Shown: positions 1 to 12,144 of the stretch, one piece after another
Layout: each line of letters opens with the position of its first letter
Position numbering within the stretch: the stretch's first letter is position 1
Source of the DNA: Bedellia somnulentella
Lineage: Eukaryota; Arthropoda; Insecta; Lepidoptera; Bedelliidae
Direction of reading: 5' to 3'
Length of the DNA: 64,000 nucleotides
Assembly: GCA_963576735.1 (NCBI GenBank)
Contig: OY755173.1
Coordinates: 15,594,873-15,658,872, forward strand
Position numbers and translations under genes: made by a program
Notes under the pieces: generated by a model
What the model saw: the letters and a program-made list of their open reading frames with translations, nothing else
Database searches by the model: none
What the model was told of the DNA's origin: nothing

Positions 1-575
1 CCCGTTCAGGGTGGATAATCGGACATGCGTTTCCGAATATCCGACTTAGGGAGGATTTTTTAGGGTGGATAATCGGAATAAGCCGCAGTAATGCTTTTGT
101 GACTACTATCCTGTGCTATTTAGCGATGATTTCGAATAGCACTGGTCTATGCGACTAAGGGACGCGCCTCTAAAGTATGATATGTAGTGATTACTCCGTG
201 ATTAGTGAATAGCACTGGATGTCTAAAAGTGTTTATGCGACTAACTGACTACTATTCCAAACTGCAATATAAAGATGACACCCATGATGATGGTCGCTCA
301 AAGTGCTATGTATTGATTATTTTGATAGCACTAGGTGTCTATGCAAGTGTACCCGTCTTTAAGGTATTATATGTAGTGATTACTTCGAATTGCACTAGAT
401 GTCTAAGAGTCTGCGAATAAGGGAACGCGTCTTTCAAAGTATTGAATGGCGATGCAGTTGGAAAACTAACAATCCTTTATTTGACTATCGTTTCCCCTAT
501 CAAAAGTCAAAAGTGGCTGAGAATTCGTTGTGTCCTAAACTCTGGCTACGCCTTTTTGAGACTATAGCCGTGAAT
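1..575 (+). repeat. Rearranged cluster of SINE-A fragments
   Basis: Three or four diverged copies of the SINE-A 5' segment follow one another: tagcactgg near 139 and 210, tagcactaggtgtct near 327, and tgcactagatgtct near 390. Each is followed by a variant of gcgactaagggacgcg. The last unit runs into a SINE-A 3' half with gcgatgcagttgg near 449, aaaagtggctgag near 509 and a tail resembling tatagccgtgaatg near 563. The arrangement looks like repeated partial duplication of one old SINE. The short open frames here are not supported as genes. Confidence 0.5.
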
Positions 576-1309
576 GAAAGTAAAACAAAACAAAAGAAAT
601 GTTTGCAAATGAAAGTAAACAAATTTAATGCATGAAGTTAAAACTAAATAACGTTTTATTGGTTGCCGCTTCAAACTCAAAAAACATACTCATCTTCGCA
701 TATCTTGGATTATATAACCGAAAACGACCAGCGAACAATGCCGACTTAAGTAAGGAAACATATAAAATATAATCTGTAATTTTACAAAAGTAAACAACTT
801 TTGTTCACCAAATGCTCTGTAAAAAACCGTTATTAACAAAATCATCAACACAAGTAAAGCTATGTTTTATGTCTCCAATAGAATTTACCCTAAGGCAATT
901 GGAATAGGTAATTCCTATAAAATATGATTTCATAAAGTATAAGAAGTAAAATTATTAAAAAAAACATTTATTTGTTTAAATAAACGTAATACAAATAATA
1001 TTTTTAAACGCCAGTCACGAGAACCAAAATGCATAGCATTCGCTTACTCGTCAATGAAGCCACTGCTTGTCAATATGTCTTCACCTGTTATAAGTGCCAC
1101 GGTTTAGGTGCTTTTATATCTACTACCCTGGTCTATCCGTAAGAGCGTTTGGATCACGATCTAAAGGTCTGGGATTCGATTTACTCATACATTCAATTTA
1201 GATTAAAAGATTAAGATTTAATTAAGTTTGGTAGGATAACGCAATCATCTGATTGTACGAAAATCAAGATTAGTAGTACTTTCACAGTAGTAGTAGTAAG
1301 TAATAACTG

Positions 1310-1705
1310 TGCAGGGTCGGCTTAGAATAGCAATAACTGTTGATCTATGGTTTTTATACTACATTTGTCTGTTAATATTTACTTATTAATCTTTGATGTA
1401 TGTTGTCAATAAAATTATCTGACACATATAAACAATATACTTACACTTACACAAAAAGGCAATTTTTATATATGTGTAAGCTTTATTTTAATTTAGTATT
1501 AGAATATTCCTCACACCCAAATTGAAGGAATAACACGTAAGTTTTTGAGCTTCTAAAGTGATTATTGGGTGATGTAGCTAGAGACCCATCACCAAGCATC
1601 CATTTAATTTACAATATGTTGTCCACTAAGCTTTCAAAAATTGCTGAATAATTTCAAATCTTTAGGCTCTACCTACCCCTTTATCTGACTTATAGCCGTG
1701 AGTAG
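1310..1705 (+). repeat. Degenerate SINE-A remnants
   Basis: A head fragment (gtcggcttagaatagca, about 1317) and a separate 3' half (gagacccatcaccaagc at about 1585, tatagccgtgagtag at about 1691) match SINE-A. The sequence between them is unlike it. The rest of 576-2570 shows no convincing gene; it is AT-rich and presumably lies in the next Bre1 intron. Confidence 0.45.
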
Positions 1706-2585
1706 TAAGTAGTAAATAGTCAGTCAACCCGCACCATGCCAACTTGGTGATTTGTGGTTGACTACAACCAAATTATTTCATTCAGGATAGACTCTTACCA
1801 CATCAGTGGGGATATTTGTGAGCTAAGTGATAGTTCTCATGATATAGTTATTTTTCTAGGTGATGTATCTGATACGAAGTATACAGGCCGTCCCACGGAT
1901 ATGCCGGTGGAAATTACTTTAGGTAATGTACATAGAACATTATACCGAAAGAATACTTCATTTTATTTTAAATTTTGATGTCATTTATAGATTTTAAAAT
2001 AAACCACTGTACGAGAAGTAAAACACTGTATTTTTATCGTACAAATCGAAAGCCTTGATCCTAAGGATTTTACCATAACAAAGCAGCAGTATTACGACAA
2101 AGATCTTGAATTTTAATGAAAGAATCGGTCAAAGGTCGGCTGCTACCCATTTAAAAGTCAATGCAAAACCACAAATAGATATCAACAAGGATTCTTTTAG
2201 CCTTTGTTGGCTGCATTAAAGTTAGTAAGTTCTTTCGCAATTTTTTATAAACACAAATATATAATAGTCTCGTATTATGGCATTAGAGTTCAAATCTTTT
2301 AATATAGCTAGACTTTATTTTCATCATTATTTTTTTTACGCAGTTTTTATTGTTTATTTAAAGAATTCTTCATCTTCATGAAATCAGTTATTAAGGTTAA
2401 ACAATCCTATATTTTTTGTATTAGGTGCCACGTATTTTTACCGGGTTAACTACTAAAAATAATCCTACTATCCTGCAATAAATCCTTACAAAATTCCTTT
2501 AAAATAAGCCACGCGTCGAGCTCCAATCTTAAACGAGATACATCCGTCCTACTAAAAACAACCAGATAACCCACAACTACAGTAC

Positions 2586-5500
2586 CTTATTCAACTCTTG
2601 ACTAGTATCTTTATATTTCCTCTTATACCGATGCACTTCTCCTTTCAGCTGCTGATTATGGTTCTGCAAAGAGGTGATGAGATGTCTCATCTCTCTATTT
2701 ATAGGACCGGTTTGTTCGTTTGCTGCCAAATTCTGTTCAAACTCTATCCTCAGCATTTCATACTCTTTGCGTAGTTGGCCCAGGACGTCTTCTAGTTGTA
2801 TCATTTCTGCTCTTAAAGCCTTCTGGCGGGATAGCTCTTCGCTCTGGAAAATTGAAAAACGTATATTAAATAGTAAATAAATAAAATGCTGTGAATGTGT
2901 AGTATCGGCTGGAAATAGCTTTAACCTATTTCCTCTTGTGGGTGTTGTACAAGGCGACTAAGGGTATCAGGGTCTTATAAATTATGGTTGGGTGAAGGGC
3001 TGAAGACCCATTACTAACTAAAGACAGGTTTTATTTTTATTTTACTATTCTTTTCCGACTTAATATCAAAAAGTTGGTAAGGAATTTCTTATTCCGAAGC
3101 TTTGGCTTTCCTTATTGGCACTTACAGCCGTGACTACTTTAATGTATATAAATTAAAGGTTTTCGTTTCAATTTATTTATTCTTTTGCACAATATATTTA
3201 TTTAATAACATGGCCACTCAATGAAAGCATAAACCAATTCATTCTTAAAGCCATTTCATTCAGGTAGAATTTAAATACCTTACAGTAAATCAAAACTGAA
3301 ATGTACCTGATGTGTATCCAGAATGGTCAGCAAATAACAGATAAACATAAGTATTATGAAACTAATTAAAGATTACAAAATATGTTAAAAAAATACAAGC
3401 TACAAGGTGCAATACCTCCATCATCTCAATCTGTCTCATATGTTGGTTCTTGGCGCTCTGCAATTGCAGTCTAGTCTCATCTAACGCAGTCTTCATCTGC
3501 ATCGACTCGTTGTACAGAACTGAGAACTGGCTTTGCAGGCATTTGTACTCTGTGGTTTCTACTATCACGGATTCTGGGAGCTGCCTTATCTGAAAATAAG
3601 GAACAAAATGGGTATTTATGAAAATAGCAGGATATCATGTATAAAATACAAATATTTCATAATTACTTGATCTGTGTATAATAGGTCCGTATGTATTTAT
3701 TTATTTATTTATTATCAACAGTTGATTTTTTGGCCAAAATTGCTGCTTTTTAAGACATAGGATAACGTATTGAGGAATAGATTCCCTTTAATAACACTGA
3801 TACCATATGTAAAAAGTTTAAAGATTCATTAAATCAGCCTTAATAATTATATAATGTTTTATAATATTATTTTATTGTACTATATGTGTCATAGAAGATG
3901 TTTGATCTCATTTTCACTGCATTTATTTACTAATGTAGCTATTTCAATTAAATCATATCTTTTGCATAACTATCGCCCAATTTCTGAATTGAGTATTCCA
4001 GCTGAGAACAACTTAAGTATCGTTCTGTCGCGTTGAAATCTTAACAACTGAATGAGACAAAACGATACCTAAGTCGTTCTCAGCTTGAATACTCAATTCA
4101 GAAATCGGGCGTATACCATTAAAAATCGACTCACATCCATCTTAAGCTTCTCAACCTCCTTCAACGTATCTCGATGCTGTCGATGCAGCCGGTCCAGCTC
4201 AGCCAGCCGGTTGTTCGCCAGCTCCCGCTGCTCCTCGAGCTCGGCCGCGATGTCTTCCAGCTTGGCGTTGCTCGGCGCTGGCGGAGCGGGCCCGGCTGGG
4301 ACGCCAGACGCTACCAGGCTTTTTAACTTCTCTATCGCTTCCGCTAGATGGTTTTCTAGCTTGTCGTTGCGGGATCGCACCTGTGTTTAAAGTTTTCAAT
4401 ACTTACAAAAACATGTAAAATTTTAGTATGATGAAAAATTGGCGGTCTTATCACTAAAAGTGTCCTCTTCCAGACTTTTCAACAAAGTTTAATGCGACAA
4501 ATTGTGATTTTTGGGTCGTTTTTATGAGAGGATTTTATGGAATTTTATATTAGAGACTTATCAGAAGTTATAAGCCTTGATTTATTACAACATCCTTTAA
4601 GAAGATACTAAAAATATTTAATACTCTTTTGCGATTACAATTTTCAAGTTTTTGCAATTTTAAGATCGTTTTTTATGCGCACAACATGTGTTTTGTTCTG
4701 TTGATGGTACGGAGCACAATGAAGAACAATCTCCGATCGCACAATATGCAAATGTGCTCACTGGTAGATTTTGTTTGTCAGTCACAGTAACTGTATGATT
4801 ATGCCATATATTGTTGCGGACAATGTTGTACGAAGATTCCATTTCAAAGGCTTCATATACTCACGGCTCATCACGGAAGATCTCAAAAGGTGGTAGGCGG
4901 AGCCTTACAAATAACACTTCTATCGCAACCTTTGGAAGTTGAGTAGGGAAAATATCGTAATAAAATAAAGGATGGTTTACGATTGGTCGCAGGGAACATT
5001 GCCAAACAATCACAAGTCACCATCTACTACACCCACGAAGAGATTCTTTGTTCTTATTATAATAATAATAATAGTATGTTTTTTGTGCAAGGTGTCAAAA
5101 GTGAAAGTGTACATTGCATAATTATTATATTTAAGTAAGACAGAAACAAAATAACATTTATTAATAAATTACATAAATAGTCGATTTAAAAAAAAGGCGT
5201 CAACTCTGAACAAACCTTCGCTCATTCCAAAAAAAACGCTAATAAGAATAAATTTTACATTTATCATAAATGTTTATGGAATAACGAAATATGGCAGCCA
5301 TTGATATTCATATATACCCCTTGTTGAATGAAATATGCATAAAGGTCAATATGAGGTTAAATATTCCCGCTTTACGACCAGACAGCCCAAGGTGAACTAA
5401 AACGAGATGTTACTGATTTAATAGAAATTTGCACAAAGACTTTTAGTCTCAGACGTAGTATGCTATGCAACGACTTGAAAAAACTTATAATTGTTTATAC

Positions 5501-8500
5501 ACAACCCTGAGCTACTTTTGGCAAGATACATTTGAACTTAATTACTTGTCGATATAGATCTCATTCCTTTCTAGGCAAATACATGGTAATTAATATTATT
5601 GTAATAAATAAATAATATGTTTTCATTATTCAGCCAATAGACGTCTAGTGTTGTAAACTCAAATTCAATTTAAATTTTTCAATAAATTTAAAATCCTAAC
5701 AGATAATTTTTGAACGTTAAAATTTAAAACTACTGACTCTACCGTTGCTTTGCAAGGCGTTTGTAAAGAGAAAAAGTAACAAGAAACTCTGAAAGTTACG
5801 TTTTTGACATGATTTCTTCTTCTTCATGATTGTTTCTTTTATAACTGTGTACATTTGTAAAGTAAACGACTGTTTGTTTCCTAAATAAATGAAAATAAAA
5901 TAAAATAAATAAAAATGATTTCACACTTTTATTTCAAAGATTACTAGTCGCAGCTAGCCATTTATCCACTCGGCCACGGACGTCGTCAAGGACAATGAAC
6001 GGATAATTGTTTTATATCATATAAATATTTTTTCATGCTTCATCAAATGTCAGTTGCAACATTAAACTTTTTAACTTGTCGGGTTTTATTATTTTAGCAT
6101 CTCTAGTGTAATAATTATTACGGTCCTTCGAGCCGGATTTTCAATCGTCACATACTAGAAGGCCGGCCATCTATTTTGACTGCAAAGTTATCTACAGTCT
6201 TCTATGTACACACATACGCCACAGTTTTTCATTTGTGTATGTTTATTTTAATAATGGTTTATCTCGTTATTCAAATATATAATTAATGGTCCTTTATTTT
6301 ACGATGTGACGCGCACAGCATTTGTATTTAAATGTACGTCGCTTATTGAGAGAAAAATATAATTATACCATGATTTCATCTATGGATAGTTTTGTTTGAC
6401 CGTAAAAATAATTCATAAATATTATTAATAAATAATTAAACATTTCATACTAAATACCTTCATAAGCTCATACTGTAGATCATCAATCTGGTTCCTTAGC
6501 TCAGCATTCTCGGTATCCCGACATCCCAAAGCATCCTGTAGTCTTGCACTCCTCAGTTCTGCCGCGTGATGGCGCTCGTGTAAGGATGTGGTCAGCGCCT
6601 GGAGACGACGGTTTTCAGCCGTCACTTCAGCTGTCGCTGCTACTACTACGGATTCCAGATTCGGGGCTACACCACCTTCTGTTAAATGATATATAATTGT
6701 ATATAAATGAATCAATCAAATGCTGTGTAGTGTCGGCTTAGAATAGCACTACCCCATTTCTTCCAGTGGGTGTACGTAAGAGGCGACTAACGGTATTGGG
6801 GGTATTAAGGGATTATTGGGCGATGCGGCTCGAGACCCATCACCAACAACCTTTATTTTACCATCTATTCCCCATGCAACTCTCCAAAAGTGGCTGAGGA
6901 ATTTCTAATTCCTTAGCTCTTGCTACCCCTTCTAGGGATTTATAGCCGTGAGTATATGTATGTATAAATAAATCAAATTAGAACATACATAGAACATCTA
7001 CTCACAGCTATAAAATCCAAAAAGAGGTAGCCAGAGCTTTAGAATGAGAAATTCTTCAGCCACTTCTGAAAGTTGAGATGGTATGGTTACAATAATAGAT
7101 CTTTGATGGTGAGTCTCCAGTGAGAGCATCCTCTAATCACTTCACTATAGCAACTTAAGACACCCGTGGAAGAAATGGGTTAGTGTTATTCTAACCTAAT
7201 TATAAACAGTATTTTTAATGTATTTCAGAAGATTACGAAATACGGACATTATTATACTTAAAGTTAGCCCGAAACTAAGTATAACTTTTATTATGGGATA
7301 CTAACTCAACGGTATATTAAATATTATATAATAAACATATAATTAACACCCAAAACTAAGAAACAATCATTTATCCTTATCACATAAATCTTGGTCTCAG
7401 CGGGTATCAAACCCGCAAACTCCAGACCAAAAAGCTAGTCACCTATCCACTCAGCCACAGATGTTGTAAATATTAAATTATGATACTATATAATTGAAAT
7501 AAACTCACCGTCAGCTTCTCCCTTGATGGCTTTCCATATCTTATCATTTCTCTGTTGCAAACGATCAAAAGCTTGCAATACCTTGGCGACAGCTCGCTTA
7601 CTCACTTGAACCCTGTTTGCTAACTGGGCATCAATTTCTTCTTTGTCCCAAGTTGACAGTTGCATAAGGAACGATGTTGTTGCTTCATTCTCGTCTACAA
7701 AAAGTAAGTTACTGTTAATGTAATTTCTACTCAAATACATACAACAATATAATGCAGTCACTTTGACCTCATAGTAGACTTGTGTGAAAGTATCTTATAG
7801 GAGATTGTCATTAATATATTTTACCATTTACTGATTTCACGTATTTCATAATATAGGTGATACTCCCCAGCATTAGGTATCTGACCTACATGCTTATCTG
7901 GATAATATACATGACAAGGTTTAAGAATTGTTAAAATACAAATAATAATCATTCAATTTGGTTTAACAAGACAAATACATACATCCTCATCACAGTAACC
8001 CTTGAGTGGTAATAAAGGTAAATTACCAATTGTTTTCTGAAGGTTGGTAGTGCTATTAAAAAAATATTTGTAAAAATTGATAACTAGCAACATAGCAATT
8101 ATATTTATAATACACAATTATAATATAAGATATAAATATACCAATATATTTTATGATACATTTATTTACTTAAATTAAATGATAATAATTAAATTTAATT
8201 TAAGCATTTATAAGTAAAAAAATCTATACATAAAATTGTTCCGTTACTGAGTCACTGACAAACAGCGCCTAGCCTAAACCACTGGACCTAGAGAGCTGAA
8301 ATTGAGTAGGAAGGTAGTTTTAGTTGCTGAAAACAAATACCAAGAAAAGAAGTTTAGGAAATTCCCATGGGACAGGAATTACGGGGATTGAAGTTTTTAT
8401 GAATACATACATACATATACTCACGGCTATAAATCCCTTAACGGGGTAGCCAGAGCTTTGGAATGAAAAATTCCAAAGTTTGTATGAATCTTCAGCTATT

Positions 8501-11054
8501 TTGATTGTATCAGGTTGAAATTTTGAATAAAGACTCCTCAACAGGTATTAATGTAAATTGCAAGAGGATTACCAGATATTCTTATGGGAACAGAAATTAC
8601 ACATAAATAAAAGATGTTATTAAAGGAAAGAAAATTTTTTTTCGACACTGGCGGGGTTCGAGCCCGCGACCTTCGGGTATACGCCCCCGTCGCTCTGCCA
8701 ACTGAGCTACAGTGTCAGTTGGCAGAGCGACGGGGGCGTATACCCGAAGGTCGCGGGTTCGAACCCCGCCAGTGTCGAAAAAAAATATTCTTTCCTTTAA
8801 TAACATCTTTTATTTATGAGTAATAATCCCCACATGAGGAATTCATGTCAAAAAACATTAAATTAACAGAAATTACAGATTAAAACATATATGATAATGA
8901 CAATATTTGAAAATGATAAAAATATATATGAAACTTTTCTAATCTTCATTTCATCCATTTCTACATATGTGTCAAATTGTTTATGTAATTTTAATTTTCA
9001 GATAAAGGCTTATTTATTTACGCAATATGGATTTGGTTGATGGTGGCAGTGTTGCTGAGGTTGAGGAGGAGTCCAGGTAAAGGCTAGTTAGGTATATAAA
9101 TTTTTGGTTACTGGCAATAAGAGTTTCATTTTGCTTAAAGATAGGTTTTAATACTTATAAAAGCTACATACTTTTATTTTCTGACTCATCGGCAGTTTCA
9201 GCATCAAACCGCTGAAGCAGCACTCTGATGTCTTCATTCAGCAAGTTCCAGTACCGATTCACGACACACAGGACAGCGTCATCTTGTGTTTGCCGTTTCT
9301 CCAGCTGCTCTATCCTAGCTCGGAGTTCAGCCTCACATCTGTGTCTTTGTTCAATTCTCTGCAAAATAAATAGCAAATTAGTATTGGTCATCTAAACCTA
9401 AATTTGTTTAGGCTGGGAATAATATTTATATAAGAGATCATTTTTTCAGATATAAAAAACCTTGACAATGGTAGAAGCAACATAATAATAATATATGCGC
9501 TTTTTATTAATACACTAGCCTTGAGTTGAAGAAAACCCAATGAATTATGTACCAAAATAGCAATTAGGACACTAGTGAGGTGTTAACAAAATAACAATTA
9601 TGACACCAGTGAGGTGTTAACAACCAAACTTTCTCTTCTTCAAATTCTTATCATGACAAACAGGCAATCCTGGTGATTGGATAACAATGATAAGGTTGGA
9701 ATGAAAAAGGGATGCAATTTTCAAAAAGCTAAGTAACAATATTAAAAGCATTGTTTTCCCTGAAAAATAAGTTGCCATTAGATATTATACACCCAACAAA
9801 CAAACAAATAATTGTTTTTGTTTTTTTCTGTTTAATTCATACATGTGTATGAATAGACCATATTTCTAGCATATAGAGCTAACACTTTAGACCAATACGA
9901 TGTGATAGCTCAATGGGTAGAACACCGGTTAACGTGCAAGCGACTAGTGTTCAAATCCCGGGTCGGACCTACACCAATTTGTCTTTTCTAAAGACATATG
10001 TGTGGTTAATTTATCATGATTTTTAACGGTGAGGGAAAAGATTGTGAGGAAACCCACATGGCTGAGTTGTACTTCGTCATGTGACAGTGTATTTGTACAA
10101 AACGGCGATAGGCCTGCCCCCTATCATGTGAGTACACTGTCCATGCAAAACGTGGGTACTCTGAACACCAGGTGACAAAGTCACGTGATGTTCAGAAGTA
10201 TTAGTACCTCTGCTAACCCCTTCGGGGATATTCGGCGTGAATGTTTATGTTATGTTACTTTAGACCAATACAAGTAACATTAAGTGTGTGAGATGTGAGG
10301 GGAGGTTTTAGCCCAAAACTATAATCATAAAATCAATTATTTACAGATTTTATAAAAACTGTGATGATAACAACAGTCTAATCAGACCTGCCTTGCTTGT
10401 CATCATGATGTAAAACATATTTTACCTGAAAAACCAAATATGAATACAATATAAAACTCAACTCTACCACTTCAAATGTTTTTTAGCTTGAGTCATGTGG
10501 GTCTATTCTGAATTTTACCATAATGACTGAAAGCAGTCTTTAATTCACTGACTAGAATCATTACCTACAAATATTTAATTCAAGCAGTATACATATATTG
10601 TTATCAGAATACTATAGCCAACTTTTTTTTCATTGATATTAAACAATAATTGATTCTGTAAAGATTAATGTAACCATTTTTATTTCATCTTTGTAGGAAA
10701 GCATTTTAGATTTCCTTAAATTAATTAACAGTATTTATAGCAAATGTATATTGTTTGATTACTAAATATGTTATAAATATACATGAGCAACACAATCATA
10801 TATACAAACGCCATTTACAGGAACAGCTGATCAATGTTTGATCTGTATAATTTGAATGGCATAAAGAAACTTTTGTGTTGCATTTGCATTCTGTTTATTA
10901 CCTGGGCTAGTTTCTTATTTTGAAACTGTAATACTTTAATATCCATTTCTTCAAGAGTGGACACGGGGCCAATGAGATGCGGCTCAAAGTGAACCTTTTT
11001 GATGGGCGGCTGGTTGCTGCCATTGCCTCCGTCATCTGCCGTGCGCTTCGACAT
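2586..11054 (-). CDS. Bre1: E3 ubiquitin ligase Bre1, N-terminal 475 residues
   Basis: Bre1 (RNF20/40 family) is a nuclear RING E3 ligase that monoubiquitinates histone H2B together with Rad6. Seven coding exons join in frame: 10902-11054, 9172-9358, 7509-7694, 6458-6678, 4135-4380, 3416-3589 and 2586-2843. Each internal border has a GT donor and AG acceptor on the minus strand, and codon phases match throughout (51 residues in exon 1, 475 in all). The protein starts [10 protein letters not shown], followed by the family block [20 protein letters not shown]. Most of the rest is predicted coiled coil. Other near-invariant family stretches are [65 protein letters not shown] and [15 protein letters not shown]. 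The order matches fly Bre1. Exon 7 ends in a clean donor (AAG|GTACTG), so the C-terminal half with the RING finger lies beyond position 1. All introns carry SINE or MITE insertions; no exon is damaged. Confidence 0.95.
2886..3135 (+). repeat. SINE-A copy, Bre1 intron 6
   Basis: An old copy running from gtgtagtatcggct through ggcgactaagggtat and gacccattactaac to a tail resembling cttacagccgtgac. Many differences from the young copies at 6717 and 18809. Confidence 0.6.
3974..4111. mobile_element. 138-bp palindromic MITE, copy 1
   Basis: The left end (cgcccaatttctgaattgag) and right end (ctcaattcagaaatcgggcg) are inverted copies. The arms continue inward through gtattccagctgagaac and its complement, with aagtatcgttct and its complement nearer the centre, so most of the element can fold into one hairpin. 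It is flanked by TAT on both sides (3971-3973 and 4112-4114). A second copy of exactly the same length is at 51385-51522. This copy lies in Bre1 intron 5, about two dozen bases past the exon 5 donor. Confidence 0.8.
4855..5035 (-). repeat. SINE-A copy, partial, Bre1 intron 4
   Basis: Reverse-oriented tail (tatactcacggctcatcacgg), then ggcggagcc, ggaagttgagtagggaaaa and aataaaggatggtttac, as in SINE-A read on the minus strand. The head is mostly eroded; cacccacgaagagattctttg near 5030 may be its last trace. Confidence 0.55.
5690..5830 (-). repeat. LINE 3'-UTR-like remnant
   Basis: The segment ccgttgctttgcaaggcg ... aagaaactctgaaag closely resembles 37615-37665, the 3' untranslated part of the SGNH-type LINE, in the same orientation. 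A shorter echo lies near 14420-14460. Probably an old 3' fragment of that LINE group. Confidence 0.4.
5935..5995 (-). repeat. SINE-C tRNA-like head fragment
   Basis: On the minus strand the sequence gacgtccgtggccgagtgga repeats the head of the SINE-C copy at about 13855. The A-box-like part is clear and the B box is not preserved. Confidence 0.4.
6717..6968 (+). repeat. SINE-A copy, nearly full, Bre1 intron 3/4 region
   Basis: Well-preserved SINE-A: head gtgtagtgtcggcttagaat, then actaccccatttcttccag, cgtaagaggcgactaacgg, gggcgatgcggctcgagacc, aaaagtggctgaggaattt and tail tatagccgtgagtatatg followed by a tatgta repeat. It lies 39 bases upstream of the exon 4 start on the minus strand. No A or B box of a tRNA is visible in the head. 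Confidence 0.75.
6985..7195 (-). repeat. SINE-A copy, diverged
   Basis: Reverse-oriented copy with tactcacagctataaaatcc, gaggtagccagagctt, cagccacttctgaaagttga and gaagaaatgggttagtgtta. It forms a tail-to-tail pair with the copy at 6717-6968. Confidence 0.6.
7205..7470 (-). repeat. SINE-C copy, Bre1 intron 3
   Basis: Read on the minus strand it begins with a tRNA-like head (tggctgagtggataggtgac, then gcgggtttgatacccgc as B box and T arm) and continues through catttatgtgataagg and tattatgggat. The plus-strand copy at 13850-14045 has the same order. The head resembles a class II tRNA with the long arm eroded. Confidence 0.6.
8403..8520 (-). repeat. SINE-A 3' fragment
   Basis: Only the tail half is present: tatactcacggctataaatc, ggggtagccagagctttgga and cttcagctattttgattg. 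The head half is missing. Confidence 0.55.
8614..8818. repeat. Head-to-head pair of tRNA-like SINE-D copies (palindrome)
   Basis: Two near-identical arms of about 95 bases face each other around a 13-base centre (gagctacagtgtc). The minus-strand arm begins with a complete tRNA-like head (gacactgtagctcagttggc, acceptor ends gacactg/cagtgtc, T arm ggttcgaacccc). The plus-strand arm lacks the first bases and starts at agttggcagagc. Both arms end in tcgaaaa followed by ttctttcctttaataacat. Only one to a few mismatches separate the arms. It lies in Bre1 intron 2 and could form a long hairpin in the pre-mRNA. Confidence 0.85.
9899..10256 (+). repeat. SINE-B, full length with 15-bp target duplication
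   Basis: A 358-base element with a tRNA-like head (A-box-like tagctcaatgggtag, B-box-like gttcaaatccc), a long unrelated body and a tail of atgtt repeats. It is flanked by perfect direct repeats of actttagaccaatac at 9884-9898 and 10257-10271, the mark of target-primed insertion. Other copies are at 11884 and 59260. It lies in Bre1 intron 1. Confidence 0.92.
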
Positions 11055-11883
11055 CTTAACTACAAAACAAACTAACTTTATTACTCTTATTTAACATAAT
11101 ATTCTTATAATATCTGTTGAAAAAACTATCAGGGTATTGATCTACAGCAAGATGACCACGTAAAAACGTAGTTACAATGTATATGGTTCGATAGTAGACA
11201 GTAGCTTACTTAATTTTGTCGGATAACACAAACCTGCTTGTCAATGTTGACAATCCGCTTTATGTTCGCCTATCTATTCAGATATTTTATACAATATACA
11301 CGGCAATTTTAATGTTAGTGTTTTTATCATTTTCATTTGACTCAAATACGCGTTTTATTACAGTCAAATTACTTCTAAAGAGGTAAATCAACATTACAGT
11401 TACATTACATGGACCAATCGTTACATTACAAGAAATTAAAAAAAGTGGCCAATTTAATACCAGCTTCACAAATAAAGTGTACCATTTAAGTCGTTTGGTA
11501 GATTCTTGTTTCAGTGCGTGATGCCGGGCTTACATTATCCAAGTAAACAAAACGCAATTAATAGTATAATCTCTTTTAACGTTCCACTTGGATGCCTTTT
11601 TATTGGGTTTCTTGTGTTCTGTGTGGTCACTTATATAAATGTAAACAACAGCGTGAACTAATAAAACGAATTATATTTATCCCAGTAAGCGTATAAAACA
11701 CTTGATCCAAGTTGGGTCATGCTGCCGTAACCGTAACCAAAAACCATCGAAAATTTGGCACTATCCAAAACACTTCCAAGTTAAACTTCAAACTGTCAAT
11801 CTAGTATAAATATAAACGCAGTATAAGTATCGTTGAAAACTAGATGCGTATGAAAAAGAAATAATTTATAATTTATTAAGTAC

Positions 11884-11990
11884 TTTTATGATTGAACACC
11901 AGGTGACAAAGTCACGTGATGTTCAGAAGTATTAGTACCTCTGCCAACCCCTTCGGGGATATTCGGCGTGAACGTTTATATTTATGTTTT
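11884..11990 (+). repeat. SINE-B, 5'-truncated copy
   Basis: Begins inside the body at gaacaccaggtgacaaagtc and runs through ccccttcggggatattcgg to gaacgtttatatttatg. It matches the 3' hundred bases of the copies at 9899 and 59260. It is in the spacer upstream of Bre1. Confidence 0.8.
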
Positions 11991-12144
11991 ATGATTGAAA
12001 CGAGGAATGCCCTGGCCGGTTGACTATTTGAAAAAGATCTCGCCATCTTGTCGTAAGGTGGCAGCAGCACCAATTATTGGATTGCGGAAGTCCCTGAACT
12101 GTCATTATATTTAATAAAAATATCCCCCAGATGGCGCATTTATC

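Noticed and set aside
1754..1978. 74-residue open frame
   Set aside because: It begins at GTG, has no recognised domain, lies in repeat-rich intron or spacer DNA, and no splice context links it to Bre1.
1..2585. Further Bre1 exons with the RING finger
   Set aside because: No minus-strand frame with RING cysteines or the expected splice sites was seen left of 2586; the exons probably lie beyond the window.
6118..6150. BEL-like primer-site phrase (ggtccttcgagccggat) as a second LTR element
   Set aside because: No LTR, gag or pol sequence accompanies it; too short to support an element.
8614..10271. CRISPR array or prokaryotic origin for the repeats
   Set aside because: The repeats are SINEs with target duplications inside introns of an animal gene; there is no regular repeat-spacer pattern.
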